Shown: one piece after another, positions 24,204-37,240 of the stretch
Position numbering within the stretch: the stretch's first letter is position 1
Layout of the letters: each line of letters begins with the position of its first letter
Assembly (NCBI RefSeq): GCF_003672135.1
Contig: NC_039518.1
Coordinates: 1,364,001-1,428,000 of the forward strand
Source of the DNA: Ooceraea biroi
Taxonomy: Eukaryota > Arthropoda > Insecta > Hymenoptera > Formicidae
Length of the DNA: 64,000 nt
Direction of reading: 5' to 3'
Program-made: the position numbers and the translations under genes
Notes under the pieces: model-generated
The model's input: the letters and a program-made list of their open reading frames with translations, nothing else
Databases searched by the model: none
What the model was told of the DNA's origin: nothing

Positions 24204-27200
24204 TAAGTTATTGATATATTTTATCATAATTAATAATAATAAACATATTTTTATTGATAACAAATTATACCTTTTTTATCATTCCAAATAGATAATTGTT
24301 ACATAGGAGAAGAAACAAATGTACTCCAGTGTGATTATTGTGTAAATAATGTATTTAAAAAAAGATTGATACACTGAGTTTCTCAATTTTCTCCCGGATG
24401 ACACAAGGTTTAGTCTTCATCGTCTCTTTCCGTATCATAAGTTCAAATCTTTCTTTTTCTTTGATATATATACAGGGTGTATAAAAAGTCCCGGGACCCC
24501 GGGTATAAATATAATATTTAAAAATATATTAAATATTTCGAAAAATATGCACACTGTCGTTGTCTTTCTTCTATCGTGGAGACGTACACCGTACTTCCCT
24601 GTCTAACTTTCGTTATGTCACCGATGAGATATTCTTAAGGGAAGCTGGAGTTGCTAGTGAACTATTTTTCACTTTAGCGATGGTAATTGCAGTTTCGAAA
24701 ATTCTCTGTATTGCTTGTGCAGAATAAAAAATCCTTTTCCACAAATGAAGTATAGATAGAAAGTCCGCTCTACAGGACTTTATATTCAAAATGGAAAAAA
24801 GTTAGAAAAGACAAATGCAAGTTTTAACTTTTTTCCATTTTGAATATAAAATCCTGTAGAGCGGGCTTTCTTTCTATCTATACTTCATTTGTGGAAAAGG
24901 ATTTTTTATTCTGCACAAGCAATAAAGAGAATTTTCGAAACTGCAATTACCATCGCTATAGTGAATTTTTTCGTGAAAGTGCTGCTACTTCGATGGAACT
25001 AAAATATCAGTGGCTGACAGAATTGACATTACCGACATGTCGGGAAGACGTGAATGCTTCAAAACTCTGAAGCATTTGGAACGTCAACTGGACTGTAAGA
25101 GGTCTTTCAACATTTAGGGTGCGTTTCGAGTCGCGCATATGCGCGCATTTATCTATAATGAATGTTACGCATAATATATTAATGCACGCTTCATGCTCGA
25201 TTCGGAACGCACCCTCTGTTGTCGCTCAGTGCAATTCAATTAGTAATTTTGTAATAGTTGTGTATGTGTAGTGTTTGGAAAGCGCAATAATGTACGATAG
25301 CATGCAGTCGCAATATGCATATTCACTACAAACGTAAAGCGTATAATAGTTTGATGTTAAATATTTGTCAATACAATATATATATATAAGGTACCCTACA
25401 GTAATGTCAGATTATAATATATTTATATATATACTTTAGTATTAAAATTATTACTCCATTATATACCATTAATAATACAATTTAATCCAAATGATATATA
25501 TATATACAGGGTGTTAAATTTCAAACGTAACAAGTGGAATATCTCGTAAACAATGCATTTAAAAAAAATGTTTCCTACAAAAGTTGTAGGGTTTCGGAGG
25601 GAACATAACATATAATATTCATATAACCTTGGGCGGCGTCTCCAAGGTCAAGTGGAGGTGAGAATGAATTTTTAAATGGAAACCCATATTTTTTATTATT
25701 ACATCTTTTTCTACTAATAATTTGAACAACGTTTGTCTAAAGCATTTTTTATTTACCTAATATTTTTAAAATTCAAGAAAAACTTGATACTCTTTCAACA
25801 TTCAGTTTACGATATTGAAGATTAAATGACGGAACGAAAGGACTCAGAAAAGAAAAAATAAAATAATTAATGAAGCAATAAGAAATAGACTTTATTAATA
25901 AATTTAATTCAAAAATGAAAGAATTTTTGCAAAAAAATTTTTAGAAAAAGTAACGAGTCAACCAAATTCTTTCATTTTTGAATGAAGATTTATTAATAAA
26001 GTCTATTTCTTATTTGCTTCATTAATTATTTTATTTTTTCTTTTCTGAGTCCTTTCATTCCGTCATTTAATCTTCAATATCGTAAACTGAATGTTCAAGA
26101 GTTATCAAGTTTTTCTTGAATATCTTAAACAATATTAGGTAAATAAAAAATGCTTTAGACAAAAGTTGTCAAATTATTTAGTAGAAAAAGATGTAATAAT
26201 AAAAATATGGGTTTTCGTTTAAAAACTTCATTCTCACCTCCACTTGACCTTGGAGGCGCCGCCCAAGGCTATATGAATATTACTATGTTATGTTCCTCCG
26301 AAACCCTATAACTTTTGTAGGAAATATTTTTTTCTAAATGCATTGTTTACGAGATATTCCACCTGTTACGTTTGAAATTTAACACCCTATATATATATAT
26401 ATATGTATGTATAAATTATAAATATATCCATACTCTGATATCACTGTGAGGTAAAAATTAATATAATTATTTATTTATATAAATATATTTATATATATAT
26501 ATATATATGTATGTACAAATATTTTTTTATACCAATCTAAACTATTATACGCAGGGATACGTGTAAATGTAGTGAATAAATGCATATTGCAGACTGCATG
26601 CTATCGTACATTATTGCGCTTTCCAAACACTACACATACACAACTATTACAAAATTACTAATTGAATTGCACTGAGCGACAACAGAGGGTGCGTTCCGAA
26701 TCGAGCATGAAGCGTGCATTATATATTATGCGTAACATTCATTATAGATAAATGCGCGCATATGCGCGACTCGAAACGCACCCTAAATGTTGAAAGACCT
26801 CTTACAGTCCAGTTGACGTTCCAAATGCTTCAGAGTTTTGAAGCATTCACGTCTTCCCGACATGTCGGTAATGTCAATTCTGTCAGCCACTGATATTTTA
26901 GTTCCATCGAAGTAGCAGCACTTTCACGAAAAAATTCACTATAGCGATGGTAATTGCAGTTTCGAAAATTCTCTTTATTGCTTGTGCAGAATAAAAAATC
27001 CTTTTCCACAAATGAAGTATAGATAGAAAGAAAGCCCGCTCTACAGGATTTTATATTCAAAATGGAAAAAAGTTAAAAATTTGCATTTGTCTTTTCTAAC
27101 TTTTTTCCATTTTGAATATAAAGTCCTGTAGAGCGGACTTTCTATCTATACTTCATTTGTGGAAAAGGATTTTTTATTCTGCACAAGCAATACAGAGAAT

Positions 27201-27699
27201 TTTCGAAACTGCAATTACCATCGCTAAAGTGAAAAAATAGTTCACTAGCAACTCCAGCTTCCCCTTAAGAATATCTCATCGGTGACATAACGAAAGTTAG
27301 ACAGGGAAGTACGGTGTACGTCTCCACGATAGAAGAAAGACAACGACAGTGTGCATATTTTTCGAAATATTTAATATATTTTTAAATATTATATTTATAC
27401 CCCGGGGTCCCGGGACTTTTTATACACCCTGTATATATATCAAAGAAAAAGAAAGATTTGAACTTATGATACGGAAAGAGACGATGAAGACTAAACCTTG
27501 TGTCATCCGGGAGAAAATTGAGAAACTCAGTGTATCAATCTTTTTTTAAATACATTATTTACACAATAATCACACTGGAGTACATTTGTTTCTTCTCCTA
27601 TGTAACAATTATCTATTTGGAATGATAAAAAAGGTATAATTTGTTATCAATAAAAATATGTATTATATTAATTATATGATAAAATATATCAATAACTTA

Positions 27700-30352
27700 T
27701 TACAAATCACTTTCAGAATCACTTTCAGAATTATTGGTTTCACTGTCAGTATGCAGAGATCCATCGCGGATTATAATCACATCATTGTTACCTTCCACAT
27801 CCAGTACATTCATGTCTTTACTTTGTAGAAAATTCTAGGTAAAAATTTGTCTGTTGGCATTTTTTGGATTTCAGGTATTTTTTATGATATAAGTATTCCA
27901 CAATCTCTGTAACGATAAGAATTCTCATACAATATTAGGACTCATGCATTAAAAATTACAATTCAGAAAAAGCAACTTACCCGCAAAATTATCCACGTCA
28001 TTCAAGTCACATTCTTGAATAAGATAATAGAAAACTTTACAAAGAAACTCGGCAGTTGCCCCTTCAAAATATCGAGCAACATTGGGCCATATAATCTCAC
28101 GAGTGTGCAATATCCCTTTTGCATACATGCTGTAACAGGGAAATGTGTGTATCAAATTACTAGTATGTATCGATCCACATTTATAATATCGACTCGTGAA
28201 TGCAAAAGCTGTGATATTGAACGAGTCAAGAAGTTGTGATCAATATACATGATACATACTATTCAATTAGCTGTATCTTAATGTCGTTCAAATAGATAGG
28301 ACTTGTACTGAACAACTGCAGATGCAACTGGTTTTGCCAAAATGTTTTCAGCACATTTTCTTGTATATCTAATTTCTGTTCCATTTTCTGCCATACTGGC
28401 TTGGGAATAGTAGCGCATTTAAGTTCTTTTATATCCTCACTCAACGTAACGTTGAGCAAAGTTTTTATGAACTTTTTGATTAATGGCAATGTCCATGTGA
28501 CATTTTGTAACGCTGTAATTAAATTGAGTGAATTATTTATAATGTGCAAATTGCGGATACACATATGTACATATATTTACATGTATATAAAAATACATAT
28601 TTTTGTGTGGTGCAATATCACGAGAATTACTTACGTTTTGCCTTAGATTTGAGTTTTTGATGACGTTTGCGGACTGACCGTACCGTTCGTCCTAGTAATT
28701 GCGCTAATTCGATATATTTAACAGGACGTTTGTGAAAACGTTTATTTTTTATATATGTTAGAATCTTTTTATCCTCCTTTGAAGTATATCTGATTATAAG
28801 GCATGATTACAAAGAGTATTGGTGAGTGAGAAATCCAAAGTCGTAAATAAATAGAATTCAAAATCACATTTCAGATGTATATGTCATACCTAACGTTAGT
28901 GATTTTATTTTGGTATAATATTTTAAATCTGTTATGGACGCTGTACAGAGTCCGCCAAGGTAATCCATTTGCCAGAAATTGAACGAATTTTTGTCTTTCG
29001 CTTACATTTTTTATATAATACATTCTATTATATCTCCAGTAAAAAAACAATTCGACATTCTTGGGATCCCACTTGTGAAGCTTCATATATTAACATATTA
29101 TATTATATGTATTTGGTAAAATAAAATATTTATATGAAATGTAAAACTATACATAATGTTGTGTGAAACATACCTCACAAAACATTTCCCAGTTTTTCTT
29201 AATAATTTTGTCTTCCGCAGGCGAATATGGACCTTTTCGGAGCGGTCCATATTCCTGAAATAAGTTTCTAATCTGTCTTGATGGTGCATGAGCTCCAGTA
29301 AGCTCTAATTGATGCTGCCGAGGTACCTCATGTATTAATGTTATATGTAACTCTTGCAGTTTCTGTTTCATGTACATAACAATCAATTAGTTGACAAATG
29401 TGAAACAAATTATCTATATATATATATATATGTATGCTGCTATGAATACCAATTAAATACCAACCTTTTTAATACTTGGTGATAATTCCTCTTCTTCTTC
29501 TTGTTTTATATCTTCCAATTCTTCCAAGGAATCCTCTTTTTCTAGATGACATTCTTGCTTCATAAAAAGATTAGAAACATTATTGGTCTCATTCTGTTTG
29601 CTGGCAAGACGAGCCGATCTTCTTCTTTGTACTTTCTCTTTTGGTGGAGATTTTGCTTTGGATTCTGTCATATTAATATCCTTTTCTTCATGATTACTGA
29701 TAAAAAGGGGATCTGTTAGTGGATCTTTATTGATGCTCGTTTTCATGATGCTGTCATCAGTTTCCTGTACATAATTGGTATCCATCATTGAGGAAAATAA
29801 CATATGCGATGATACATTAATGTCATTAAAAGTTATCACAGCGTCTAAATCATGCGCCAACTCAATGTCTCCAAACTTCTGAAGACTCTCCATGGCCTCT
29901 AAATCCCATTTGAACACGTCGTATTCGCTACTTATGCTGAGATTCTCCTTTCTCTTTGAATCTATGATCTGCTGAGCTGCATCATCGCATTGTAGGAACT
30001 TGTCTTCGTTTTTCTTCATTATGTTCTCAAACAACGGACTCTCCGATGCTTTTCTTTTATTTTCCTTATTCGGAGTGTTTTGGTTCATATTCTGATTCTT
30101 TGTATCGTAAAAATTTTGAAGATTCCCTGCTTCATTCGAATATACACTTCCCGTTTCCAATTGTGATTCTACGTGATTTGGTATATTATCGTTACAGGCC
30201 CTTTTCGTTTCTTCATTTTCACATTTTCTAGCGTTCATTGTATTCATTGTATTCAATACTGTCGCATTCGTCAAATCCCTTTCTTCAAATTTATTTCCTA
30301 CATTAGTCACTGAACGGCGGATATGCTGTCCGTATATCCGTGTGACTAACAC
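27700..30352 (-). pseudogene. TTF1-like copy E, exon 7 frameshifted
   Basis: Minus-strand exons are 30352-29465, 29362-29174, 29080-28890, 28789-28635, 28512-28260, 28129-27981 and 27906-27700. Exons 1-6 are in frame and almost identical to copy A; one visible change is Glu instead of Ala in the WDLxAMES segment of exon 1. Exon 7 lacks one A in a 7-A run (HKKIPE region, near 27881) and one base near 27825, so the C-terminal about 50 residues are out of frame. If these two losses are base-calling errors, E would be a third intact gene. Confidence 0.65.
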
Positions 30353-31040
30353 ATAACGATCGGGTCGATAAGTTAGAGGAGCTAGAGTTTTCTAAAGGTA
30401 GAGCCTGTCGGTAGAGAAATGGCGTGAGAAGAGTATGAAGCGCGACAGATGGTGGGAGTCGCGGCGATTTTCCATCCTCTACGCGAGATGTAAAACCGAG
30501 AGAGAAAGATTACGTGCTTCGCTTTAATGCTGTCCCAAAGTACGTGTGACAATACAAAGAAACAGAATGGTCACACGCTCTCACCGCCTATACGTGAGGC
30601 ATACGCGGTGTCGCGCTATTTTGTGCGCTCTTCAATAAAATTACTTGAACAAATTAGAATAAAATACTGAAATATTATTTTAATATATTAATAATATGTA
30701 ATTAATATATTAATAATATATTTCAGTATTTTATTCTAATTTGTTCAAGTAATTTTATTGAAGAGCGCACAAAATAGCGCGACACCGCGTATGCCTCACG
30801 TATAGGCGGTGAGAGCGTGTGACCATTCTGTTTCTTTGTATTGTCACACGTACTTTGGGACAGCATTAAAGCGAAGCACGTAATCTTTTTCTCTCGGTTT
30901 TATGTCTCGCGTAGAGGATGGAAGATCGCCGCGACTCCCACCATCTGTCGCGCTCCATACTCTTCTCGCGCCATTTCTCTACCTACAGGCTCTACCTTTA
31001 GAAAGCTCAAGCTCCTCTAACTTATCGACCCTATCGTTAT
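30353..31040. promoter_or_regulatory. Palindromic head-to-head promoter region (E/F)
   Basis: Inverted-repeat spacer between divergent copies E and F, centred near 30695. It is almost identical to 13583-14270, with only isolated base differences such as near 30489. Confidence 0.55.
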
Positions 31041-33719
31041 GTGTTAGTCACACGGATATACGGACAGCATATCCGCCGTTCGGTGACTAATGTAGAAAAT
31101 AAATTTGAAGAAAGAGATTTGACGAATGCGACAGTATTGAATACAATGAATACAATGAATGCTAGAAAATGTGAAAATGAAGAATCGAAAAGTGCCGGTA
31201 ACGATAATATACCAAATCAGGTAGAATCACAATTGGAAACGGGAAGTGTATATTCGAATGAAGCAGGGAATCTTCAAAATTTTTACGATACAAAGAATCA
31301 GAATATGAACCAAAACACGCCGAATACGAAAAATAAAAGAAAAGCGTCGGAGAGTCCGTTGTTTGAGAACATAACAATGAAGAAAAACAAAGACAGGTTC
31401 CTACAATGCGAAGATGCAGCTCAGCAGATCATAGATTCAAAGAGAAAGAAGAATCTCAGCATAAGTAGCGAATACGACGTGTTCAAATGGGATTTAGAGG
31501 CCATGGAGAATTTTCAGAAGTTTGGAGACATTGAGTTGGCACATGATTTAGACACTGTGGTAAATTTTAATGACATTAATGTATCATCGCATATGTTATT
31601 TTTCTCAATGATGGATACCAATTATGTACAGGAAATTGATGACAGCATCATGAAAACGAGCATCAATAAGGATCCACTAACAAATCCCTTTTTTATCAGT
31701 AATCGTGAACAAAAGGATATTAATATGACAGAATCCAAAGCAAAATCTCCACCGAAAGAGAAAGTACAAAGAAGAAAATCGGCTCGTCTTGCCAGCAAAC
31801 AGAATGAGACCAATAATGTTTCTAATCTTTTTATGAAGCAAGAATGTCATCTAGAAAAAGAGGATTCCTTGGAAGAATTGGAAGATATAAAACAAGAAGA
31901 AGAAGAGGAATTATCACCAAGTATTAAAAAGGTTGGTATTTAATTGGTATTCATAGCAGCATACATATATATATATATATATAGATAATTTGTTTCACAT
32001 TTGTCAACTAATTGATTGTTATGTACATGAAACAGAAACTGCAAGAGTTACATATAACATTAATACATGAGGTACCTCGGCAGCATCAATTAGAGCTTAC
32101 TGGAGCTCATGCACCATCAAGACAGATTAGAAACTTATTTCAGGAATATGGACCGCTCCGAAAAGGTCCATATTCGCCTGCGGAAGACAAAATTATTAAG
32201 AAAAACTGGGAAATGTTTTGTGAGGTATGTTTCACACAACATTATGTATAGTTTTAACATTTCATATAAATATTTTATTTTACCAAATACATATAATATA
32301 ATATGTTAATATATGAAGCTTCACGAGTGGGATCCCAAGAATGTCGAATTGTTTTTTTACTGGAGATATAATAGAATGTATTATATAAAAAATGTAAGCG
32401 AAAGACAAAAATTCGTTCAATTTCTGGCAAATGGATTACCTTGGCGGACTCTGTATAGCGTCCATAACAGATTTAAAATATTATACCAAAATAAAATCAC
32501 TAACGTTAGGTATGACACATACATCTGAAATTGATTTTGAATTCTATTTATTTGCGACTTTGGATTTCTCACTCACCAATAATTTTTGTAATCACGCTTT
32601 ATAATCAGATATACTTCAAAGGAGGATATAAAGATTCTAACATATATGAAAAATAAACGTTTTCACAAACGTGCTGTTAAATATATCGAATTAGCGCTTA
32701 CATTACTAGGACGAACGGTACGGTCAGTCCGCAAACGTCATCAAAAACTCAAATCTAAGGCGAAACGTAAGTAATTCTCGTGATATTGCATCACACAAAA
32801 ATATGTATTTTTATATACATGTAAATATGTATACATATGTGTATCCGCAATTTGCACATTATAAATAATTCACTCAATTTAATTACAGCGTTACAAAATG
32901 TCACATGGACATTGCCATTGATCAAAAAGTTCATAAAAACTTTGCTCAACGTTACGTTGAGTGAGGATATAAAAGAACTTAAATGCGCTACTATTCCCAA
33001 GCCAGTATGGCAGAAAATGGAACAGAAATTAGATATACAAGAAAATGTGCTGAAAACATTTTGGCAAAACCAGTTGCATCTGCAGTTGTTCAGTACAAGT
33101 CCTATCTATTTGAACGACATTAAGATACAGCTAATTGAATAGTATGTATCATGTATATTGATCACAACTTCTTGACTCGTTCAATATCACAGCTTTTGCA
33201 TTCACGAGTCGATATTATAATAAATGTGGATCGATACATACTAGTAATTTGATACACACATTTCACTGTTACAGCATGTACATAAAAGGGATATCGCACA
33301 CTCGTAAAATTATATGGCCCAATGTTGCTCAATATTTTGAAGGGGCAACTGCCGAGTTTCTTTGTAAAGTTTTCTATTATCTTATTCAAGAATGTGACTT
33401 GAATGACTTTGATAATTTTGACGGTAAGTTGCTTTTTCTGAATTGTAATTTTAAATTGCAGAAGTCCTAATATTGTATGAGAATTCTTATTGTTATAGAG
33501 ATTGTGGAATACTTATATCATAAAAAAATACCTGAAATCCAAAAAATGCCAACAGACAAATTTTTACCTAGAATTTTCTACGAAAGTAAAGACATGAATG
33601 TACTGGATGTGGAAGGTAACAATGATGTGATTATAATCCGCGATGGATCTCTGCATACTGACAGTGAAACCAATAATTCTGAAAGTGATTCTGAAAGTGA
33701 TTCTGAAAGTGATTTGTAA
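31041..33719 (+). CDS. TTF1-like Myb/SANT protein, copy F (intact, 683 aa)
   Basis: Seven exons: 31041-31931, 32036-32224, 32319-32509, 32609-32766, 32889-33141, 33275-33423 and 33499-33719. They sum to 2052 nt with all phases compatible and GT/AG introns of about 75-135 bp. Residues 1-297 are polar and acidic, with a basic RRKSARLASK patch near 244-253. A SANT-like segment spans about 344-361, and a Myb repeat (SKEDIKIL...GRTVRSVRKRHQ) about 425-475. A C-terminal region has TWTLPLIKKF, then EIVEYLYHKKIPEIQK, and a (SESD)n tail ending in L. Against copy A it has one extra residue in exon 4 (ALTLLG versus AQLLG), one more SESD unit and many exon-1 substitutions. Likely a nuclear DNA-binding protein of the TTF1/Reb1-like Myb family. 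Pol I termination or fork-barrier function is inference. Confidence 0.75.
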
Positions 33720-34085
33720 TAAGTTATTGATATATTTTATCATATAATTAATAATACATATTTTTATTGATAACAAATTATACTTTTTTATCATTCCAAA
33801 TAGATAGTTGTTACATAGGAGAAGAAACAAATGTACTCCAGTGTGATTATTGTGTAAATAATTTATTTAAAAAAAGATTGATACACAGAGTCTCTCAATT
33901 TTCTCCCGGATGACACAAGGTTTAGTCTCCATCGTCTCTTTCCGTATCATAAGTTCAAATCTTTCTTTTTCTTTGATATATATACAGGGTGTATAAAGAG
34001 TCCCGGGACCCCGGAATATAAATTTAATATTTAAAAATATATTAAATATTTCGAAAAATATGCACACTGTCGTTGTCTTCCTTCT

Positions 34086-34737
34086 GCCGTGGAGAAGTAC
34101 ACCTATTCACCTAGGGATGGGCGATATTCTCCGATTAATTAAACATCGATGCTTCCCCCACCGATAATCGATTCTTTTTGTCGATGTTTCTGTAAAGCGA
34201 TTGATCGATTATCGATACTTTTTTACACAACATCGGTATTTTTTTGTCTCCAATGGCTTTGGCAGACTAGAGTCCTAAATATTAGAGAAGCGCGAACTCC
34301 ATCCCCGTTCTGCCGCCACGCCACCATCTTGAGGCACAATGATAATATTGGGTACGTTCCACTTGACGCTTCGAACGATGCAAGCTGTAGTCATTGTAAT
34401 TCGCGCTTCTCTAATATTTACAACTCTACGGCAGATCAGCGCGACGCGACACGAGATAGGCGACAGCACAGAAAAAAAACAATGAGAAATGCAAGCTCCA
34501 TGTTAAACAGTGGAAACATGAGCGGCCGCCACGATTCTAGTGGCCTGGCCTTGAAACTACGTGATATATACGGTGCATTGTTAAATCCGATCCAAAAGTT
34601 TTCTTCCTTTGATCATATAATAATATATATATATATTTATAATTATTATTATGATCAATACGTATATAATATATTATATATTTTATTATTATCAGTATAT
34701 ATATATACTAATAATAATATAATATATAATATAATAT
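34086..34737. other. Intergenic repeat relics right of the amplicon
   Basis: It starts with an hAT-like GGGATGGGCGATA terminus (34114) and CGAT-rich palindromic sequence to 34220. A hairpin follows at about 34272-34424 (arms AAATATTAGAGAAGCGCGAA and complement). AT-rich (TA)n sequence then runs to 34737. The 215-codon open frame at 34149-34796 runs through these repeats and is not supported as a gene. Confidence 0.5.
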
Positions 34738-35207
34738 ACAGGGTGTTTCAAAAGGTAAGGTCAACCGGCCAGGAGGTGAAAGAGAAGCATGAGTAGAACA
34801 CATAATGTAAATAAAATTTTTTCATATTCGCTATAGTTTAGAAGGTATAGCGCTTTATAAAGATGTATGAAAAGTGTGAAACTACTTAATACTTCGAATA
34901 ATACGTATATTCAAAAACAATGTTTTATACAAAAAGTGTAGGGTTTTAAGTTATGCATTACACAGAAAACTTAGAATGACCTTGAATAGTGTTCTCAAGG
35001 TCACGTAAAGATAACCTTGAAATTTTTAATGGGCTTTCCTACATTTTATTACATATTATTGTAGCTTATTTCGAGAGCTTTCCAAAACAGTATAATAAAA
35101 TAGTTTTTTGTTAAGTACTTTTCGAGTTATAAGGTTTAAACGTTACAGTACCGCCGGCATTAGAATTACCCAAGGTATACCGCGTGGAGGTTGCACGGTC
35201 GGATTTA

Positions 35208-35288
35208 TACCTCTTTGTGTATGTGTGTGTGTATATGTGTGTGTGCGTGTGTGTGTGTGCGCGCGCGCGTGTACGTGTGTATGCGTGT
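35208..35288. repeat. (GT)n microsatellite
   Basis: Imperfect GTGTGT/GCGCGC run near the 3' end of the transposon. A related GT-rich segment with similar left flank lies near 61255-61345, suggesting a fragment of the same transposon family there. Confidence 0.8.
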
Positions 35289-35660
35289 AAGGTTTTACAG
35301 TTAGAAGTAAGACATAGAAGTAAGCCAGAAGTAAGCATACACTATGGCAAGCAGATTACAATGTTTCGCGTTTACTGCAGTAGGTGTTCAATATGTGCTC
35401 CTCTATTGCGTAAGCATAATTCAGCGCGCACTAGGACTTCATGTTTCAGATTATCACACAATCTGCGCTGTCGTATGTGTGCTGCAGCTTCATGAATCCT
35501 TTGCACAAGATGGTCTCTATTTTCTATTACGGAATTGTAAACCATTTCCTTCATACAGCCCCAAAGAAAAAAGTCTAAGGGTGTCAAATCAGGGGATCGC
35601 GGTGGCCATGTCACGGGACCTCCCCTTCCAATCCATCGTGCTGGGAAATGCTGGTGTAAC

Positions 35661-36016
35661 CAAGGTCGGTAGATGGAGGAACTGGCGAAGTAAGGTCCTC
35701 GCATGACCGCCATTTTCGGGACAGCGCGTATGTGTGTATGTATGTATGTACACGTAGTATCATGATATATACATGTGTATTGATATATATGTCAGTCAGC
35801 AGGCAAAGTCGACAACAAAGTGAACAGAGTGTTGTGAAACAAAAATGCCAGATTGTTTTGCCAAAACCTGCATTTATGCAAAAATACTTCACCGTTCTTA
35901 CTCATGTATCCCACATAAAACGAGAATAACCTACATTTCGCCGCCATTTTCGGGTCAAATCGTGTGAAGTGGATGCGAGGATCTTACTTCGCCAGTTCCT
36001 CCATCTACCGACCTTG
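35661..36016. mobile_element. P-like non-autonomous element in transposase (356 bp)
   Basis: Terminal inverted repeats of about 43 bp (CAAGGTCGGTAGATGGAGGA...) match at 42 of 43 positions. They are flanked by a perfect 8-bp target duplication, GGTGTAAC (35653-35660 and 36017-36024). The core retains a short start, MPDCFAKTC, near 35845, which resembles the first residues of a THAP domain. 8-bp duplications and THAP remnants point to the P-element superfamily. Its insertion inside the DUF4817 transposase dates it as younger. Confidence 0.8.
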
Positions 36017-36840
36017 GGTGTAACCACTGACATACCGGACGTGTAAAATGCGCTGGAGCGCCATCTAATTGATACCACATTTGTCGTCGAGTGTGTAGGG
36101 GTATATCTTCCAGTAGTATGTGTAGTCTGTTATCAAGGAAGTTAAGATATCTGGCACCATTAATTCTGTCTTCCATTAGGTAGTAGGGGCTGATTAAATT
36201 ATTGTCAATAATACCTGCTCAAACATTCACAGAAAATCGATGTTGGAATGAGATGGGTCGTGTTGCATGAGGATTCACATCAGACCAAACATGTAGATTA
36301 TGCATATTCATAATTCCATCTCGTGTGAATCCCGCTTCGTCAGTCCACAACACATGGTTGAGAAAATCTGGTTCATCAATGTTTTTGTGTAGCAACCATC
36401 GACAGTACTCGCGACGATATTGATGATCTCGCGGTAGTAACTCTTGCACGGGCTGTAAATGAAATGGATGTAAACCTTGTCTGTTCAATGTTCTCCAAAC
36501 TGTCGGATGCGGGATATTTACACGATTCGCAATATGTCGAGTACTGATAGATGGGGTTTCATGTACAATATCGAGAATTTCTTCCTCTCGATCCACATTA
36601 TGCCTTGGACGACCAACGTGATGTTGTGGTTGAAATACACCTGTCTCTCCCATCCTTCGATGTAAGGCTTCAAACACTCGTCTTTTAGGATGTTGTCGCC
36701 GCGGAAATCGTATCTGGTATTCTCTCTCAGCTGCAGCAGCATTGCCATCACAAAGTCCATACAGATAATGCATATCGCGATATTCTTCGTTGCTAAACAT
36801 GTTTGCTTTCTGTTATCACGATACAAAAGAAACTGCTTAT

Positions 36841-37240
36841 GTGGATTAACATTGTTTATTAACTTGAATTTATACCCACTTTTATAGGTATACCCACTTT
36901 TTCTGTTTCTTGAGAAATCCGTTCATCGAAAGGAAGAAATTCAAGTTAATAAACAATGTTTCACTTTCACAGTTTGGGAAGCAATAATTTTTATAATTAA
37001 CGAAGATTAATGAAGCGTATAGTTAGCAGACATCATGCTAAGGGCCAATTTCTTATTCTTTGATCGCAAAGAAAATAGCAAACTGTGATTGGTCAATTTT
37101 ACGACTACATTTACGGCTACAATTCATTGTAGACGGTCCTTTATGTGTCTTTGTGCTTTGACCTTACACCTATGTTGTATCCACTGGACTTCTTGAATCT
37201 CTAGTAGGATATTTACAGTAATGTTTTCATAAATTTCGTA
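36841..37240. other. Non-coding repeat-derived spacer
   Basis: An inverted repeat AACATTGTTTATTAACTTGA/complement spans about 36848-36962. The rest is AT-rich with no credible coding sequence. Confidence 0.45.

Larger units (their letters stand above)
18230..25330 (-). repeat. Amplicon block 2 (inverted), copies C and D
   Basis: This is the reverse complement of the block-1 structure: a B-class copy (C), a palindrome centre near 21213, an A-class copy (D), and the hairpin/MITE flank (24340-25330, mirroring about 9800-10790). The inverted match stops near 25330, just before the position corresponding to the 900-bp palindromic MITE. The direct block 3 then begins at about 25386. Confidence 0.8.
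25386..34085 (+). repeat. Amplicon block 3 (forward), copies E and F
   Basis: Second forward copy of block 1. It includes the palindromic MITE (about 25508-26388, with many one-base deletions), the small MITE, the hairpin, copy E (minus) and copy F (plus). It continues about 230 bp further than block 1 at its right end, up to CGTGGAGAAGTACACC at 34085, where unique sequence begins. From about 26390 to 27700 it is nearly identical to block 1. Confidence 0.85.
34738..36840 (-). mobile_element. Tc/mariner-superfamily transposon (DUF4817 type), interrupted
   Basis: The left terminus ACAGGGTGTTTCAAAAGG begins at 34738. The transposase runs on the minus strand from 36800 to 35372. The N-terminal part has an RFPRRQHPKRRVF helix-turn-helix region. 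Catalytic blocks are WTDEAGF, then YQLDGAPAHF, then SPDLTPLDFFLWG, giving a DDD triad of the Tc/mariner type. One nonsense codon (TGA, 36221-36219) replaces an expected Trp. The frame resumes directly (36218 onward). A 356-bp P-like element splits the gene between TRPVCQWLH and QHFPARWIGR. The right terminus is not recognised, so the element is probably truncated. Not functional. Confidence 0.8.

Noticed and set aside
34149..34796. 215-codon open frame on the plus strand
   Set aside because: It runs through an hAT-like end, a hairpin MITE and (TA)n sequence, and ends in low-complexity Tyr/Asn/Ile. No domain or codon pattern supports it.
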